Assembly: GCA_003577145.1 (NCBI GenBank)
Contig: QEUP01000013.1
Coordinates: 145,001 to 209,000, forward strand
Direction of reading: 5' to 3'
DNA: 64,000 bases
DNA from: Acidobacteriota bacterium
Lineage (GTDB): Bacteria; Actinomycetota; Acidimicrobiia; Acidimicrobiales; Microtrichaceae
The stretch's first letter is position 1. Each line of letters opens with the position of its first letter. A program made the position numbers and the translations under genes. Of the stretch, positions 1 through 9,476 are shown one piece after another. A model generated the notes under the pieces. The model was not told where the DNA came from, did not search any database, and saw only the letters and a list, made by a program, of their open reading frames with translations.

Positions 1-1226
1 TACTCACCGCAGATCAACTCGTCGGGCTGGAGGTGAGTGCGTTCCTCGCGGGGCCGGTTGTTCACATAGAACCCCTTCGGATCCCGGCGGACCTCACCCT
101 TGGACTTGGCGAGCCCGACCCTGACGAAGAGCTCGAGCAGGTCAAGGCCCCCTTCTGCGGCGGACGCCGGTAGCCGAGTCGTGGGTATCTCGCCTGCCAA
201 GGTCGCCAACGCCTCGGCGTCGAGATCGGCCAGAGAACTCGAGAAGAGGGCAGCCGAGGCTGCCTCGGCGGCTTTGGTCCCGGCAGATCCGTGTACCAGC
301 TCAGTCAGCTCCCTCGCCAAGGCCCGCTGCCCACCCCGCTGCTCCGGGGCCGCCTCATGAGCTGCCACGATCGAGCGGACCTCGTCGGCGGGCAGCAGCG
401 TGAGCCTGAGGAGGTAACCCTCCACGTCACGGTCGTCCACGTTCATCCAGTACTGGAAGAAGCGATAGGGGCTCGTCTTGTCGGCACTCAGCCAGATGTT
501 GCCGCCCTCGCTCTTCCCGAACTTGGCGCCGTCGGCCCGCGTCATGAGCGGTACCGTGAGGCCGTGCACCTCGCCGCCGGACCTGCGACGGATCAGATCG
601 ATCCCGGCCGTTATGTTGCCCCATTGGTCGGATCCTCCGACCTGGAGCTCGCACCCGTGGGTCTCGTGCAGCACGTGGAAGTCGTAGGCCTGTAGCAGCA
701 TGTAGGAGAACTCCGTGTAGGAGATCCCGTGCTCGCTGTGCACCCTCGCCTTGATCGACTCCTTACCGAGCATCGTGTTCACTGTGATGTGCTTGCCGAC
801 GTCGCGGAGGAAGTCGAGAACCCCCATGGGCGCAGTCCAGTCTCGATTGTCCACCAGCCGGGCTTGTGCCGGGCCCGGTTCGAAGTCGAGGAGGAGTTCG
901 AGCTGTTGCTTCACGGCGGCGAGGTTCCGATCCAATGTCTCGTCGTCGAGGAATGCCCTTTCCTCGGACTTCCCCGAGGGGTCCCCGATCATCCCCGTCG
1001 CGCCACCCGCCAGCGCAATGGGACGGTGGCCGAAGAGCTGGAACCGCCGTAGCAGCAGGAGCGGCACCAGATTTCCGATGTGCAGCGAGTCGGCGGTGGG
1101 GTCGAAGCCGCAGTACAGCACGACTGGCCGCGCCGCCAGTCTTGCGGCCAGCGATTCCCGATCGGTGCTGTCGTGCACCAGCCCTCTCGTTTCGAGTTCG
1201 GCTAGCACTTGGCCGGTTTCGGTCAC
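1..1226 (-). CDS. tyrS: Tyrosyl-tRNA synthetase (3' end outside window)
   Basis: Charges tRNA-Tyr with tyrosine in the cytoplasm. About 408 residues are visible. The class I signature HIGN is at residues 49-52, after GFDPTADSL, and the KMSKS-type loop reads KFGKS near residue 230. The C-terminal part has an S4-like RNA-binding segment (residues after LDLLELFVRVGLAKSKGEVRR) and runs off the window in ELICGE, so only a short tail is missing. The GTG start at 1226 was chosen because AGGAGGGA lies 9 bases upstream. It is divergent from the penicillin-binding protein gene. The family call is secure. Confidence 0.95.
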   Translation of the reverse strand, partial: MTETGQVLAELETRGLVHDSTDRESLAARLAARPVVLYCGFDPTADSLHIGNLVPLLLLRRFQLFGHRPIALAGGATGMIGDPSGKSEERAFLDDETLDRNLAAVKQQLELLLDFEPGPAQARLVDNRDWTAPMGVLDFLRDVGKHITVNTMLGKESIKARVHSEHGISYTEFSYMLLQAYDFHVLHETHGCELQVGGSDQWGNITAGIDLIRRRSGGEVHGLTVPLMTRADGAKFGKSEGGNIWLSADKTSPYRFFQYWMNVDDRDVEGYLLRLTLLPADEVRSIVAAHEAAPEQRGGQRALARELTELVHGSAGTKAAEAASAALFSSSLADLDAEALATLAGEIPTTRLPASAAEGGLDLLELFVRVGLAKSKGEVRRDPKGFYVNNRPREERTHLQPDELICGE

Positions 1227-1573
1227 TCGCCAACTCCCTCCTGCTTCTGCGAGCGGGATCGGGACACCGCCATAGCAGCACTGGCGAGGTCCGGGCCGGC
1301 AACCCACACGAGAATGCGGTGCCCGAAAGCGTTCACCGCGGAGGTGCTCCCGCCTCGGTGGTGTCTCGAGTGCTCAATTCTCCCCTCCGATCTGGCGCGC
1401 GCTGTTCGTGCGAGCTCGTGGCTGATCAGGGCTGGACCATGCAGCGTAACCCGCGTCGTGAGGAGTCGAAGTGCTCATCGCCGGCGCAGGGTGCCACCCT
1501 CGGTGACCGCCGATACATCAGAATGGATGGATATCCCCACAGCCACGTCCATGAGGAGTTAGTCGAGAACGCG
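1227..1573. other. Divergent intergenic region tyrS / PBP (347 bp)
   Basis: This stretch separates tyrS from the divergent penicillin-binding protein gene and must hold both promoters. The PBP reading frame stays open across it, so in-frame ATGs at 1439 and 1523 are possible earlier starts. The ATG at 1523 lies 5 bases after ATACAT (1513-1518), which could be a -10 box for a leaderless transcript, but no convincing -35 is seen. I looked for a T-box leader ahead of tyrS and found no UGGNACCGCG-type core. No RNA gene is visible. Confidence 0.5.
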
Positions 1574-3832
1574 ATGGCACTCGAACGCGATGGCTCGTCC
1601 CCGGTGGCCGGCACAACCACCGGTTCGCCGCGAGGTGCATCCAGGTTCATCGCGGTCCTGCTCCTGGCGGGAGCGACCCTGTCGTCCTGCAGCTACGAGA
1701 CCACCGAGATAGAGGCGCCCGAGATCCCCACGTCGGCCGAGTCGTCTTCGATCTTCGCAGCCGAAGGGACTCTGCTGACAACACTTCGCTCAGAGGAGAA
1801 CCGGGCAAGCGTGAAGCTGGAATTCGTTCCCGAGGTTGTGCAGGATGCGGTGATCTCCATCGAGGACGAACGTTTCTGGGAGCACAACGGCGTGGACATG
1901 AGAGCCATCGTCCGGGCTGCCAAGGCAAACACGACCGGGGGCGAGATCAGCCAGGGTGGATCCACCATCACCCAGCAATATGTCAAGAACGCCATCCTCA
2001 ACACCGACCAGACCCTCAACCGCAAGGTCGAGGAGGCTGCACTGGCGATCCAGCTCGAGCGGAGCTACTCCAAGGAGCTGATCCTCGAGCTCTATCTCAA
2101 CACCATCTATTTCGGCAACGGCGCCTACGGAGTCCAAGCGGCGAGCTTCGAGTACTTCGGCCGGCCGGTGAGCGACGTCAGCCTGGCCCAAGCCGCCCTG
2201 CTCGCCGGACTCATCCAGGCCCCTGCCGACGTCGACCCCTACAGAAATCCCCAGGCTGCCACCGCACGCAGGGATCTGGTGCTCGATCGGATGCTGGAGC
2301 TCGAGTACATCACCGAGGCCGAGCACACCGAGGCGCTCGCCGCTCCCCTCGGCCTCGCCGACGAGGAGCCGACCGCTGAGGACCAGAGGTACCCGGCGGC
2401 CCACTTCGTCGAGGAGGTCAAGCAGTGGATACTCGAAGACGATCGCTTCGGCGAGACACCGGCCCAACGCCGTGACCTTCTCTTCGGTGGTGGCCTTCGG
2501 ATCCACACGACACTCGACCCGGTGATGCAGTTCCAGGCGGAGTTGGCCATTCGGGGTGTGCTGGATGAGCCCGGAGCGGATCCCGACGCCGCGCTGGTTG
2601 CCATCGACCCCCGGACCGGTCACGTCAAAGCCATGGTGGGCGGGTACGACTTCTACGGCTCCCACTCCTACGCCAAGGTGAACCTGGCCAGAGGCAAGGG
2701 GCGGTCGACGGGGTCGTCCTTCAAGCCGATCGTTCTCGCGGCTGCCCTCTCCGAAGGGATTCCACCGACTGAGATCTATCCCTCACCGAGCTCCACCACG
2801 CTGTCCACAGCGGCTGGCCCATGGCCGGTGAAGGGTGGTGCCGGGCTCGGATCAGCGTCGCTCGTCGACTGCACCGTCTACTCCTCCAACACCTGTTACG
2901 CCAACCTCATCCTCGACGAGCGCATCGGGCCCGAGTTGGCGGTCGATTACGCAGGACGGCTCGGGATAACAACCGAGCTTCAGGCGGTACCATCGGCGGT
3001 TCTCGGAGCGAACGACGCGACCGTGCTCGACATGGCGTCGGCCTATTCGACGTTCGCCAACCGCGGGGTTCACGTGCCTCCCGTGTTCGTGACCAAGATC
3101 ACCCTTCCTGATGGGTCGATCCTCTACGAGGACGAGCACGCCCAACAAGAGGTGCTCGAACCCGAGGTGGCGGACACCATCAACGGGATCCTCGAGGGTG
3201 TCATCGAGAAGGGGACGGGGACTGATGCCGCAATCGACCGGCCGGCTGCCGGCAAGACCGGCAGCGCCGAATACAACACCGACGCCTGGTTCATCGGCTA
3301 CACGCCGGACCTGGTTGCCGCGGTCTGGGTCGGCTATGCGGAGTCAGGTGAAGGTGGGCTACGGCGGATGCAACCACCGAACACCCCGATAACGGTGTTC
3401 GGTGGTACCTATCCGGCTGCGATCTGGTCCGATTTCATGTCCATGGCGCTGGCGGGTATCCCGCCCTCGGCCTTCAATACCCCCGAAGAGATCGAGAGCG
3501 ACGAAAGCTCCGACGACGCTGCAATATTCGATCTGGCCGAGTCCGCGGCCCGCGCCACGGTCCCGGGGACGATAGGGCAGACCGCGGCCGCGGCGACCGC
3601 CACCCTCCAGGCGGCGGGTTTCGAGGTAAAGGTGATCACGCTTCCCGCGGGTAGCGGTCCACCTGGCCTGGTGGTCGGGCAAGCTCCGCAGTCCGGGGAC
3701 TCTGCCACGGCCGGCGCTCGCGTGGTGATCGAGGTCGTCGCCGGCGAGCCGCCACCTCCCCCGGGCGGATCCACCACCCCCGCCACCGGGCCGCCGGCCC
3801 CGGACCAGACCGGTGAGGCGGCCCCCGACTGA
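1574..3832 (+). CDS. Class A penicillin-binding protein, probable lipoprotein with PASTA domain
   Basis: Bifunctional murein glycosyltransferase and transpeptidase, acting outside the membrane on lipid II and stem peptides; 752 residues from this start. A hydrophobic stretch at 25-36 ends in LSSC with Cys39, which reads as a lipobox rather than a full membrane anchor. The GT51 domain (about 65-230) has EDERF with likely catalytic Glu97 and GGSTITQQ. The transpeptidase domain has SSFK (Ser381-Lys384), SSN (437-439) and KTG (561-563). One PASTA repeat spans about 661-725, followed by a Pro-rich tail. The start is uncertain: GAGGAG lies 14 bases upstream, and in-frame ATGs also exist at 1439 and 1523. 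Confidence 0.92.
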   Translation: MALERDGSSPVAGTTTGSPRGASRFIAVLLLAGATLSSCSYETTEIEAPEIPTSAESSSIFAAEGTLLTTLRSEENRASVKLEFVPEVVQDAVISIEDERFWEHNGVDMRAIVRAAKANTTGGEISQGGSTITQQYVKNAILNTDQTLNRKVEEAALAIQLERSYSKELILELYLNTIYFGNGAYGVQAASFEYFGRPVSDVSLAQAALLAGLIQAPADVDPYRNPQAATARRDLVLDRMLELEYITEAEHTEALAAPLGLADEEPTAEDQRYPAAHFVEEVKQWILEDDRFGETPAQRRDLLFGGGLRIHTTLDPVMQFQAELAIRGVLDEPGADPDAALVAIDPRTGHVKAMVGGYDFYGSHSYAKVNLARGKGRSTGSSFKPIVLAAALSEGIPPTEIYPSPSSTTLSTAAGPWPVKGGAGLGSASLVDCTVYSSNTCYANLILDERIGPELAVDYAGRLGITTELQAVPSAVLGANDATVLDMASAYSTFANRGVHVPPVFVTKITLPDGSILYEDEHAQQEVLEPEVADTINGILEGVIEKGTGTDAAIDRPAAGKTGSAEYNTDAWFIGYTPDLVAAVWVGYAESGEGGLRRMQPPNTPITVFGGTYPAAIWSDFMSMALAGIPPSAFNTPEEIESDESSDDAAIFDLAESAARATVPGTIGQTAAAATATLQAAGFEVKVITLPAGSGPPGLVVGQAPQSGDSATAGARVVIEVVAGEPPPPPGGSTTPATGPPAPDQTGEAAPD

Positions 3833-4014
3833 CAGAGCACAGGGCTGCGGAGCCTGCGGCGTAGCAGCGGGAGCCCTGGAACCGGATGGCGAAGCCCTTG
3901 GTACCTGCGGTGACCATGTGACCAGCCACCTGCCCGTCCGGATTGCTCCCGCCTGTCAGCCGATGGCAACCTCGACACGTGTGCGCCGCCGAACCAGATT
4001 CCGAGATCCATCGC

Positions 4015-4530
4015 ATGACGCGCCGGCGAACGCACCTCTCGCGGGTCGCCAAGCCGGCGCTGATCCTCCTGGTGCTCGCGCTGGGTGCCATGTGGTTCTA
4101 CGCGTTCTCCGGGCTGGCCCGGCGAGATCACGTCGACAAGCTCGACGATTCCACTTTCGCCGCGGATGCCGAGCCGGTTTGCGCCGCGGCGCTGACCGAG
4201 CTGCGCCGCTACCCGCCGTCATACGAGACGCCGGTGCCAGCGGAGAGAGCAGAGGTCATCGACGCGACCACCTCGGTCCTGGGCACGATGGTCAGCGAGC
4301 TGCGGTCCCTGGCTCCCGCCAGTGGCTCGGATGCCGCAATTGTCTCCGCCTGGCTCGACGATTGGCAGACCTATCTGGAGGATCGCTCGGCATACGCCGA
4401 GGAGCTCAGGGGGGATCCCGACGCGGCGTTCCTGGTGACGATGAAGGGGAACCGGCAGATCACGGTACCGATGGACAAGTTCGCCGAGGTCAACGCGATG
4501 AGGTCGTGTCAGACACCTGGCGACGTCTGA
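4015..4530 (+). CDS. Small single-pass membrane protein, function unknown
   Basis: Codes for 171 residues. A basic N-terminus (MTRRRTHLSRVAKPA) is followed by one membrane segment (about 15-33, LILLVLALGAMWFYAFSGLA), then a mainly helical outer domain with two Cys (VCAAAL and the C-terminal MRSCQT). The topology suggests a membrane-anchored exported domain. It lies downstream of the PBP gene on the same strand with a 182-bp gap, so a cell-envelope role is only a guess. I do not recognise the family. The ATG at 4015 is the first that leaves a normal positive N-terminus. Confidence 0.75.
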   Translation: MTRRRTHLSRVAKPALILLVLALGAMWFYAFSGLARRDHVDKLDDSTFAADAEPVCAAALTELRRYPPSYETPVPAERAEVIDATTSVLGTMVSELRSLAPASGSDAAIVSAWLDDWQTYLEDRSAYAEELRGDPDAAFLVTMKGNRQITVPMDKFAEVNAMRSCQTPGDV

Positions 4531-4748
4531 ACGTCGAAGAGTCCGATCACCGGCGTCTGGCCCTGATCAGTCGTGCGCTCGCACGAGCAACTCACAGCAC
4601 GTCGGTGACAACCCTTCGAGCCTTGGAGGATCCAAGTTGAGCACCACGCGAGATGCCAACGAGTCGGAGCACCTCGGAGAGGAATGCTCCCGAGCGCCAC
4701 GCCCTCGAAGAACGCTCGTGCCGTCGGGATCTGGTCGGGCTCGGGCCC

Positions 4749-5351
4749 TCACCGTGAACGATCAGGCCTGGAGAGGTTCGGATCCTCCTCGACGAACCAG
4801 CGCCACAGCTGCTCGTTCCCTGTACTGATCCCGATTCGCACGCTTCGCCCTGGACGGTCCGGAGGTGGAGTACCGTCGTCGACGAGGACGACCCCCCGAT
4901 CTCCGCTCACCAGGTCGGCGCCGTCGGACGAGCCGTCCAGCCCCATGGACTGGCACAACTTCGCAGGGCCACTGCACAGATCGCGGTCGCGCCGTGCTCG
5001 GGGGCGTGCGGTGCGCATCTCTTCCAGCCCCGTCAGCGGTGACAGGGCCCTCAACAGGACAGCGTGTGCAACGCCTTCACTGCCGCAGACCGCGTTGGCA
5101 CACCAGTGCATGCCGTAGGTGAAGTAGACATAGAGGTGCCCCGGTGGCCCGAACATCACGCGGTTCCGCTTGGTCGGTCCTCGGTAGGCATGGCTGGCAG
5201 GATCGTCGGAGCCGGCGTACGCCTCCACCTCCACCACTCGTCCGCTTCGCCGACCCGCCCTCAGCACCTTGTTGAGGAGCTCGGGGGCGACGGTGCGACT
5301 GTCACGCTCGTAGAACGATCGCGCCAAGACGATGCCCGACCCGCTCCTCAT
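4749..5351 (-). CDS. mpg: 3-methyladenine DNA glycosylase (AAG/MPG family)
   Basis: Base-excision repair enzyme that removes alkylated purines from DNA. The 200-residue protein has the family core: VVEVEAYAG with the catalytic Glu, DPASHAYRGPTKRN, and the MFGPPGHLYVYFTYGMHWC block. Length fits the family. The ATG at 5351 starts 19 bases after the argH stop, so it is probably the last gene of the arginine transcript; upstream residues of the open frame look non-coding. The gene converges on the small membrane protein gene across a 218-bp gap in which I see no certain feature. Confidence 0.93.
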   Translation of the reverse strand: MRSGSGIVLARSFYERDSRTVAPELLNKVLRAGRRSGRVVEVEAYAGSDDPASHAYRGPTKRNRVMFGPPGHLYVYFTYGMHWCANAVCGSEGVAHAVLLRALSPLTGLEEMRTARPRARRDRDLCSGPAKLCQSMGLDGSSDGADLVSGDRGVVLVDDGTPPPDRPGRSVRIGISTGNEQLWRWFVEEDPNLSRPDRSR

Positions 5352-5370
5352 GACCGCCGGCCCTGGTCGT

Positions 5371-6774
5371 TCACGAAGGGGGCCCCAGCACCTCACCACC
5401 GACGCGATGGGAGTCCTCCGACAGGCGAGCTTGCAGGCGGCGCATCTGGATCGCCACCGGTCCCGGTCCCCCGCCGCCGGGTGTGGTGTGTCGCGACACG
5501 GCGACGCCGGGCTGGAGCAACGCAACTCCATCCTCGCCCAGGGCAGGGTGACGTTCGACGAGCTCCGCCAGATCGGTTCCTCCTTGCACTGCCTCCCGAA
5601 CCAGTCCGGCCACGACCACGTGGGCCTCCCTGAAGGGGATTCCCCTGGCCACCATGAGCTCGGCGAGGTCGACAGCGGCTGCCTGAGGACCGTCTGCCGC
5701 AGCCTGCATGCGGCCGTAGTCGAAGTCGAGCGTGTCGATCAGGCCCTTCATGGCCGGCAGGGCCAGCAACACCTGATCGAAGGAGTCGAACAGCGGCTCC
5801 TTGTCTTCTTGCAGGTCGCGGTTGTAGGCGAGCGGAAGCGACTTGAGGGCTGCAAGCAGCCCCGTCAGGTTCCCGATGAAGCGACCCGTCTTGCCGCGCG
5901 CCAGTTCGGCGATGTCGGGGTTCTTCTTCTGCGGCAACATGGATGACCCGGTTGAGTACGCATCATGAAGGCGGACGAACCCGAACTCGTCGCTGCTCCA
6001 GAGGATGAGCTCTTCGCCGAGCCGCGACAGGTGTACCCCGAGCAACGCAACAGCGAACAACGCCTCTGCCACGAAGTCCCGATCGCTGACCGCGTCCATC
6101 GAGTTCTCGAAGCGGGAGGAGAACCCCAGGTCCTTCGCCGTCTCGTCTGGTTGAAGCGCCAGGCTCGAGCCGGCCAGTGCTCCAGCTCCGAGAGGTGAGA
6201 CGTCGGCACGACGGCGGCAATCGAGAAGTCGATCGACATCGCGGGACAGCGCCCAGGCGTGGGCCATCAGGTGATGGGCGACCAACACCGGCTGAGCGTG
6301 CTGGAGGTGGGTGTAACCAGGCATGTAATGCCCACCGGCCTCGGTTGCCCGTTTGAGCAGCACCTCCTGCAGCCCGATGACTGCCTGTGCGATCTCGCCG
6401 AGACCCCGCCGTACATAGAGACGCAGGGCGGTGGCGACCTGGTCGTTGCGACTCCGGCCTGTATGGAGCTTCGCTCCCGCTGGTCCTGCCAGTTCGGTGA
6501 CCCGTCGCTCGATCGCGGTGTGAACATCTTCGTCCGACTCGCTGAAGTCAAAGGAGCGGGATCGGAACTCCTCCTCGACCTGACCGAGGGCAGCCAGTAC
6601 CGTGTCGACGTCGTCCGGCCCGAGTATCGACGCTCGTTCCAGGCCGCGCACATGGGCACGGCAGCCGTCCAGATCGTCGTAGGCCAGGCGGATGTCGTAG
6701 GGAAGGCTCGCCGTGAAGGCGAGCATCTCGGCCGCCGGCCCCTCGCCGAAGCGTCCGTGCCAGAGCGTGCTCAC
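5371..6774 (-). CDS. argH: Argininosuccinate lyase
   Basis: Last step of arginine synthesis: splits argininosuccinate into arginine and fumarate. At 467 residues it has the usual length. The fumarase/aspartase-superfamily signature GSSMLPQKKNPD is clear, as are the TGRSRNDQ and GYTHLQHAQP blocks with the active-site Thr and His. It starts with GTG inside a 4-base GTGA overlap with the argG stop, so it is translationally coupled to argG. The C-terminus has a polar tail after the conserved fold. Confidence 0.97.
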   Translation of the reverse strand: MSTLWHGRFGEGPAAEMLAFTASLPYDIRLAYDDLDGCRAHVRGLERASILGPDDVDTVLAALGQVEEEFRSRSFDFSESDEDVHTAIERRVTELAGPAGAKLHTGRSRNDQVATALRLYVRRGLGEIAQAVIGLQEVLLKRATEAGGHYMPGYTHLQHAQPVLVAHHLMAHAWALSRDVDRLLDCRRRADVSPLGAGALAGSSLALQPDETAKDLGFSSRFENSMDAVSDRDFVAEALFAVALLGVHLSRLGEELILWSSDEFGFVRLHDAYSTGSSMLPQKKNPDIAELARGKTGRFIGNLTGLLAALKSLPLAYNRDLQEDKEPLFDSFDQVLLALPAMKGLIDTLDFDYGRMQAAADGPQAAAVDLAELMVARGIPFREAHVVVAGLVREAVQGGTDLAELVERHPALGEDGVALLQPGVAVSRHTTPGGGGPGPVAIQMRRLQARLSEDSHRVGGEVLGPPS

Positions 6775-7967
6775 GACCTTGACCCTGGTCCTTGCACGTC
6801 GGCCCAGGTCTGAACACCCAGTCCCCAGATGCGTGTGAATCCCTCCGAGTCCGCGTGCTCGAAGGTATCAGCAGCGTCATAGGTGGCCAGACCGTAGTCA
6901 TACAGGCTGAGCGGACTCCGTCTTCCGGCCACCTGACAGCTCCGCGGCCCAAGCTCGAGGCGCACCTCCCCGGTGACTGCTGCTTGGCTGTCCTCCATGA
7001 AGGCGTCCAGGGCGCGCTTGAGTGGCGAGAACCACAGCCCGTCGTAGGCGAGCTCTGCGTAACGGCTCTCGAGCCGGAGCTTTTCTCGCTGAAGATCGCG
7101 TTCCAGGGTGATCGACTCCAGGTCGCGGTGAGCCATGATGAGCGCCAATGCAGCCGGGCACTCGTATGTCTCGCGGCTCTTGATCCCCACCCGTCGGTTC
7201 TCGACCATGTCTATCCTGCCCCAGCCGTAGGATCCGACGATCTCGTTGAGCTCGATGATGAGGTCGTGGAGCGGCGCGGTGACTCCGTCCAGCGCCACCG
7301 GCGTCCCAGTGTCGAAGGCGATCACCACCTCGCGAGGCTCGACGGCGGTTGGCACCGTCATCTCCCACACTCCGGCGGGTGGCTCGGCCCAGGGGTCCTC
7401 CATCTCTCCACACTCGATCGCCCTACCCCAGAGGTTGTCGTCTATCGAGTAGAGCTTGTCCTTGGTAGCGGTCACCGGGATGGCGAAACGGGACGCGTAC
7501 TCGATGGATGCCTCCCGTGTCATCCCCCAGTTCCGTACTGGTGCGACGATCTCGAGGTCCGGGGCCAGCGCCACTGTCGAGACCTCGAAGCGAACCTGGT
7601 CGTTTCCCTTGCCGGTGCACCCGTGGGCCACAGCATCGGCACCGTAGCGGCGAGCGGTCTGCACCAGATGCTTCACGATCGCAGGCCTCGAAAGCGCCGA
7701 CACCAACGGGTACCTCCCCTCGTACATCGCGTTCGCCTTGAGCGCCGGCCCCACGAAGTCGCGGGCGAACTCCTCCTTGATGTCGATCACCTCCGCTGCG
7801 ACGGCTCCGGCCGCGAGCGCCCGTTGCTCCAGGTCCGAGAGGTCGCCTGTCTGGCCGACGTCGGCGGAGAGAGCGATCACCTCGACGCCGAGCTCCTCGG
7901 TCATCCAACGAACGGCGACTGAGGTGTCTAGACCCCCGCTGTATGCCAGTACGACTCGATTGGCCAT
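6771..7967 (-). CDS. argG: Argininosuccinate synthase
   Basis: Joins citrulline and aspartate with ATP to make argininosuccinate; cytoplasmic tetramer. The N-terminal PP-loop AYSGGLDTS, the TGKGNDQVRFE block and the SIDDNLWGRAIECG block are all present in 398 residues. GTG and ATG codons are adjacent at 7970 and 7967; ATG 7967 is chosen as the more usual start. It follows argR after 78 bases and overlaps argH by 4 bases. The family call is secure. Confidence 0.97.
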   Translation of the reverse strand: MANRVVLAYSGGLDTSVAVRWMTEELGVEVIALSADVGQTGDLSDLEQRALAAGAVAAEVIDIKEEFARDFVGPALKANAMYEGRYPLVSALSRPAIVKHLVQTARRYGADAVAHGCTGKGNDQVRFEVSTVALAPDLEIVAPVRNWGMTREASIEYASRFAIPVTATKDKLYSIDDNLWGRAIECGEMEDPWAEPPAGVWEMTVPTAVEPREVVIAFDTGTPVALDGVTAPLHDLIIELNEIVGSYGWGRIDMVENRRVGIKSRETYECPAALALIMAHRDLESITLERDLQREKLRLESRYAELAYDGLWFSPLKRALDAFMEDSQAAVTGEVRLELGPRSCQVAGRRSPLSLYDYGLATYDAADTFEHADSEGFTRIWGLGVQTWADVQGPGSRS

Positions 7968-8045
7968 CACTCACTCGCTTCCATTTCAACAGGGATCCGG
8001 GTCACAAAGGTCGGGTAAGGCCGGCTGGCGGGAGGTCGAAGCATG

Positions 8046-8537
8046 TCAATGCTCACCCAGACCCGCCAGTCGCCGGAGGAGCGTCGCGAGCGCAGGCCCA
8101 CCTACGCTCTCGCGGGCGATGACGATGAGTGTGTCATCACCGGCGACTGTGCCCAGGACCTCCGACAACCCGGCCCGATCCAGGGCCGATCCCACGACAT
8201 GAGCCGACCCCGGTGGTGTACGGAGGACGACGACGTTGAGCGATTGAGCTACGTCGACCACCCACTCGCCCAGAACCCTGCGCAGATGGTCCTCAGGGGC
8301 GACCTGCTCGCTCGGTAGAGCCGGTATGGCATATGCCGTCTCGCCGCCGGGCACCCTGATCTTCACGGCCCCGAGATCCTCGAGGTCCCGGGACACCGTA
8401 GCCTGCGTAGCACGGACGCCCCTGCCGGCCAACAGGTCGACGAGCCTCGCCTGGCTGTTCACCACGTTGTTCTCGAGCAGGAGCGCGATCCGGTGCTGCC
8501 GTTGAGCCTTGGTCAAACGCCCCTCATCCTCGCTCAC
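8046..8537 (-). CDS. argR: Arginine repressor ArgR
   Basis: Arginine-responsive DNA-binding hexamer that shuts the arg operon by binding ARG boxes. The N-terminal winged helix carries ATQATVSRDLEDL (recognition helix with SRD). The C-terminal oligomerisation and arginine-binding domain has the GDDTLIVI motif. It has 163 residues, as is typical. The GTG at 8537 is preferred over GTG 8543 because AGGAG then sits 5 bases upstream. Its likely target is the perfect palindrome at 12670-12695 in front of argC, so the repressor is made from the operon it controls. Confidence 0.95.
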   Translation of the reverse strand: MSEDEGRLTKAQRQHRIALLLENNVVNSQARLVDLLAGRGVRATQATVSRDLEDLGAVKIRVPGGETAYAIPALPSEQVAPEDHLRRVLGEWVVDVAQSLNVVVLRTPPGSAHVVGSALDRAGLSEVLGTVAGDDTLIVIARESVGGPALATLLRRLAGLGEH

Positions 8538-8588
8538 AGTCACTCCTGTCCCGGGCCCTGCCGAAAGGACGCCGATGCGGTCATGTCA

Positions 8589-9476
8589 CTACTCCTGGCA
8601 CATCCAGAGGAGCAGGCCCCGCGCGGTGTGCATCCGGTTCTCGGCCTGTTCCCAGATGCGGCTGCGGGGACCGTCGGCTACCTCCGCTGAGACCTCCTCG
8701 CCCCGGTGAGCCGGCAGGCAGTGGAGGAAGATGCTCTCCGGCTGCGCCAGTGCCATCAACCGATCATCGACGGTGAAGCCGGCGAAGGTACGACGGCGAT
8801 CCTCGATCTGATCCTCCTGGCCCATCGAGGCCCACACGTCCGTATAGACGACGTCGGCACCGGAGACGGCCTCGTCCGGCTGGTTTGTGGTCATCGGCTC
8901 ACAGCCCGTAGCACGCAGACGGTCGAGGTCCTCCTCAGCGAAGCCGAATCCATCCGGACTGGCGATCCGGAAGCCCATACCGACGAGGCCGCACGCCAGC
9001 CCCAGCGAGCGAGCGACGTTGTTGGCATCGCCCACGTAGGCGAGGCGCCGGCCCGCCAGGCCCCCGAGGCACTGCCGGATCGTGAGGAGGTCAGCCAGCG
9101 CTTGCAGGGGGTGGGCGTCGTCGCTCAGCAGGTTGACGACCGGTACGCCGCTGGCGGCAGCCAGCCTCTCGAGCAACTGGTGCTCGAACACCCGGGCTCC
9201 GATGGCAGCGTGATAGCAGGTGAGGGTACGCCCGATGTCCTCGACCGTCTCCCTGACGTCGAAGCCCACCTCCTCGCCTCTGATGGTGACCGGATGACCA
9301 CCGAGCTGGGCGACCGCCATCTCCATCGAGCTCCGGGTCCGGGCAGACGGCTTCGCGAACAGCAGCGCCACGCCCCGCCCCGCCAGGACGGGATCCGGCT
9401 CGGGTTGCTCGGAGTGACCCAGGATCGCGAGAAGATCGTCACTGGAAAGATCGTCGATCTCCAGTAGATGTCTCAC
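8589..9476 (-). CDS. argF: Ornithine carbamoyltransferase
   Basis: Makes citrulline from ornithine and carbamoyl phosphate, so it draws on the carAB product encoded later in the window. In 295 residues it shows the DDAHPLQALADLLTI block and the HCLPAHRGEE ornithine-binding loop. The carbamoyl-phosphate loop reads SARTR instead of the common STRTR. The GTG start overlaps the stop of a 27-codon ORF by 4 bases (GTGA), with GAGG just upstream. argR follows after a short gap. Confidence 0.96.
   Translation of the reverse strand: MRHLLEIDDLSSDDLLAILGHSEQPEPDPVLAGRGVALLFAKPSARTRSSMEMAVAQLGGHPVTIRGEEVGFDVRETVEDIGRTLTCYHAAIGARVFEHQLLERLAAASGVPVVNLLSDDAHPLQALADLLTIRQCLGGLAGRRLAYVGDANNVARSLGLACGLVGMGFRIASPDGFGFAEEDLDRLRATGCEPMTTNQPDEAVSGADVVYTDVWASMGQEDQIEDRRRTFAGFTVDDRLMALAQPESIFLHCLPAHRGEEVSAEVADGPRSRIWEQAENRMHTARGLLLWMCQE

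Noticed and set aside
1227-1573. Possible T-box leader of tyrS
   Set aside because: A GC-rich CACCTCCGCGGTG stretch recalls a T-box, but the UGGNACC core and a specifier stem could not be recognised.
3841-3877. Inverted repeat AGGGCT/AGCCCT after the PBP gene
   Set aside because: The arms are short, other pairings compete, and no U-tract follows, so it is not called a terminator.
4637-4828. 63-codon plus-strand ORF starting TTG with GGAGGA upstream
   Set aside because: The ribosome site is good, but the protein is Arg-rich without likeness and runs into the 3' end of mpg on the other strand.
6792-7922. Long plus-strand open frame antisense to argG (376 codons)
   Set aside because: argG is certain on the other strand; the antisense protein has no recognisable domain.
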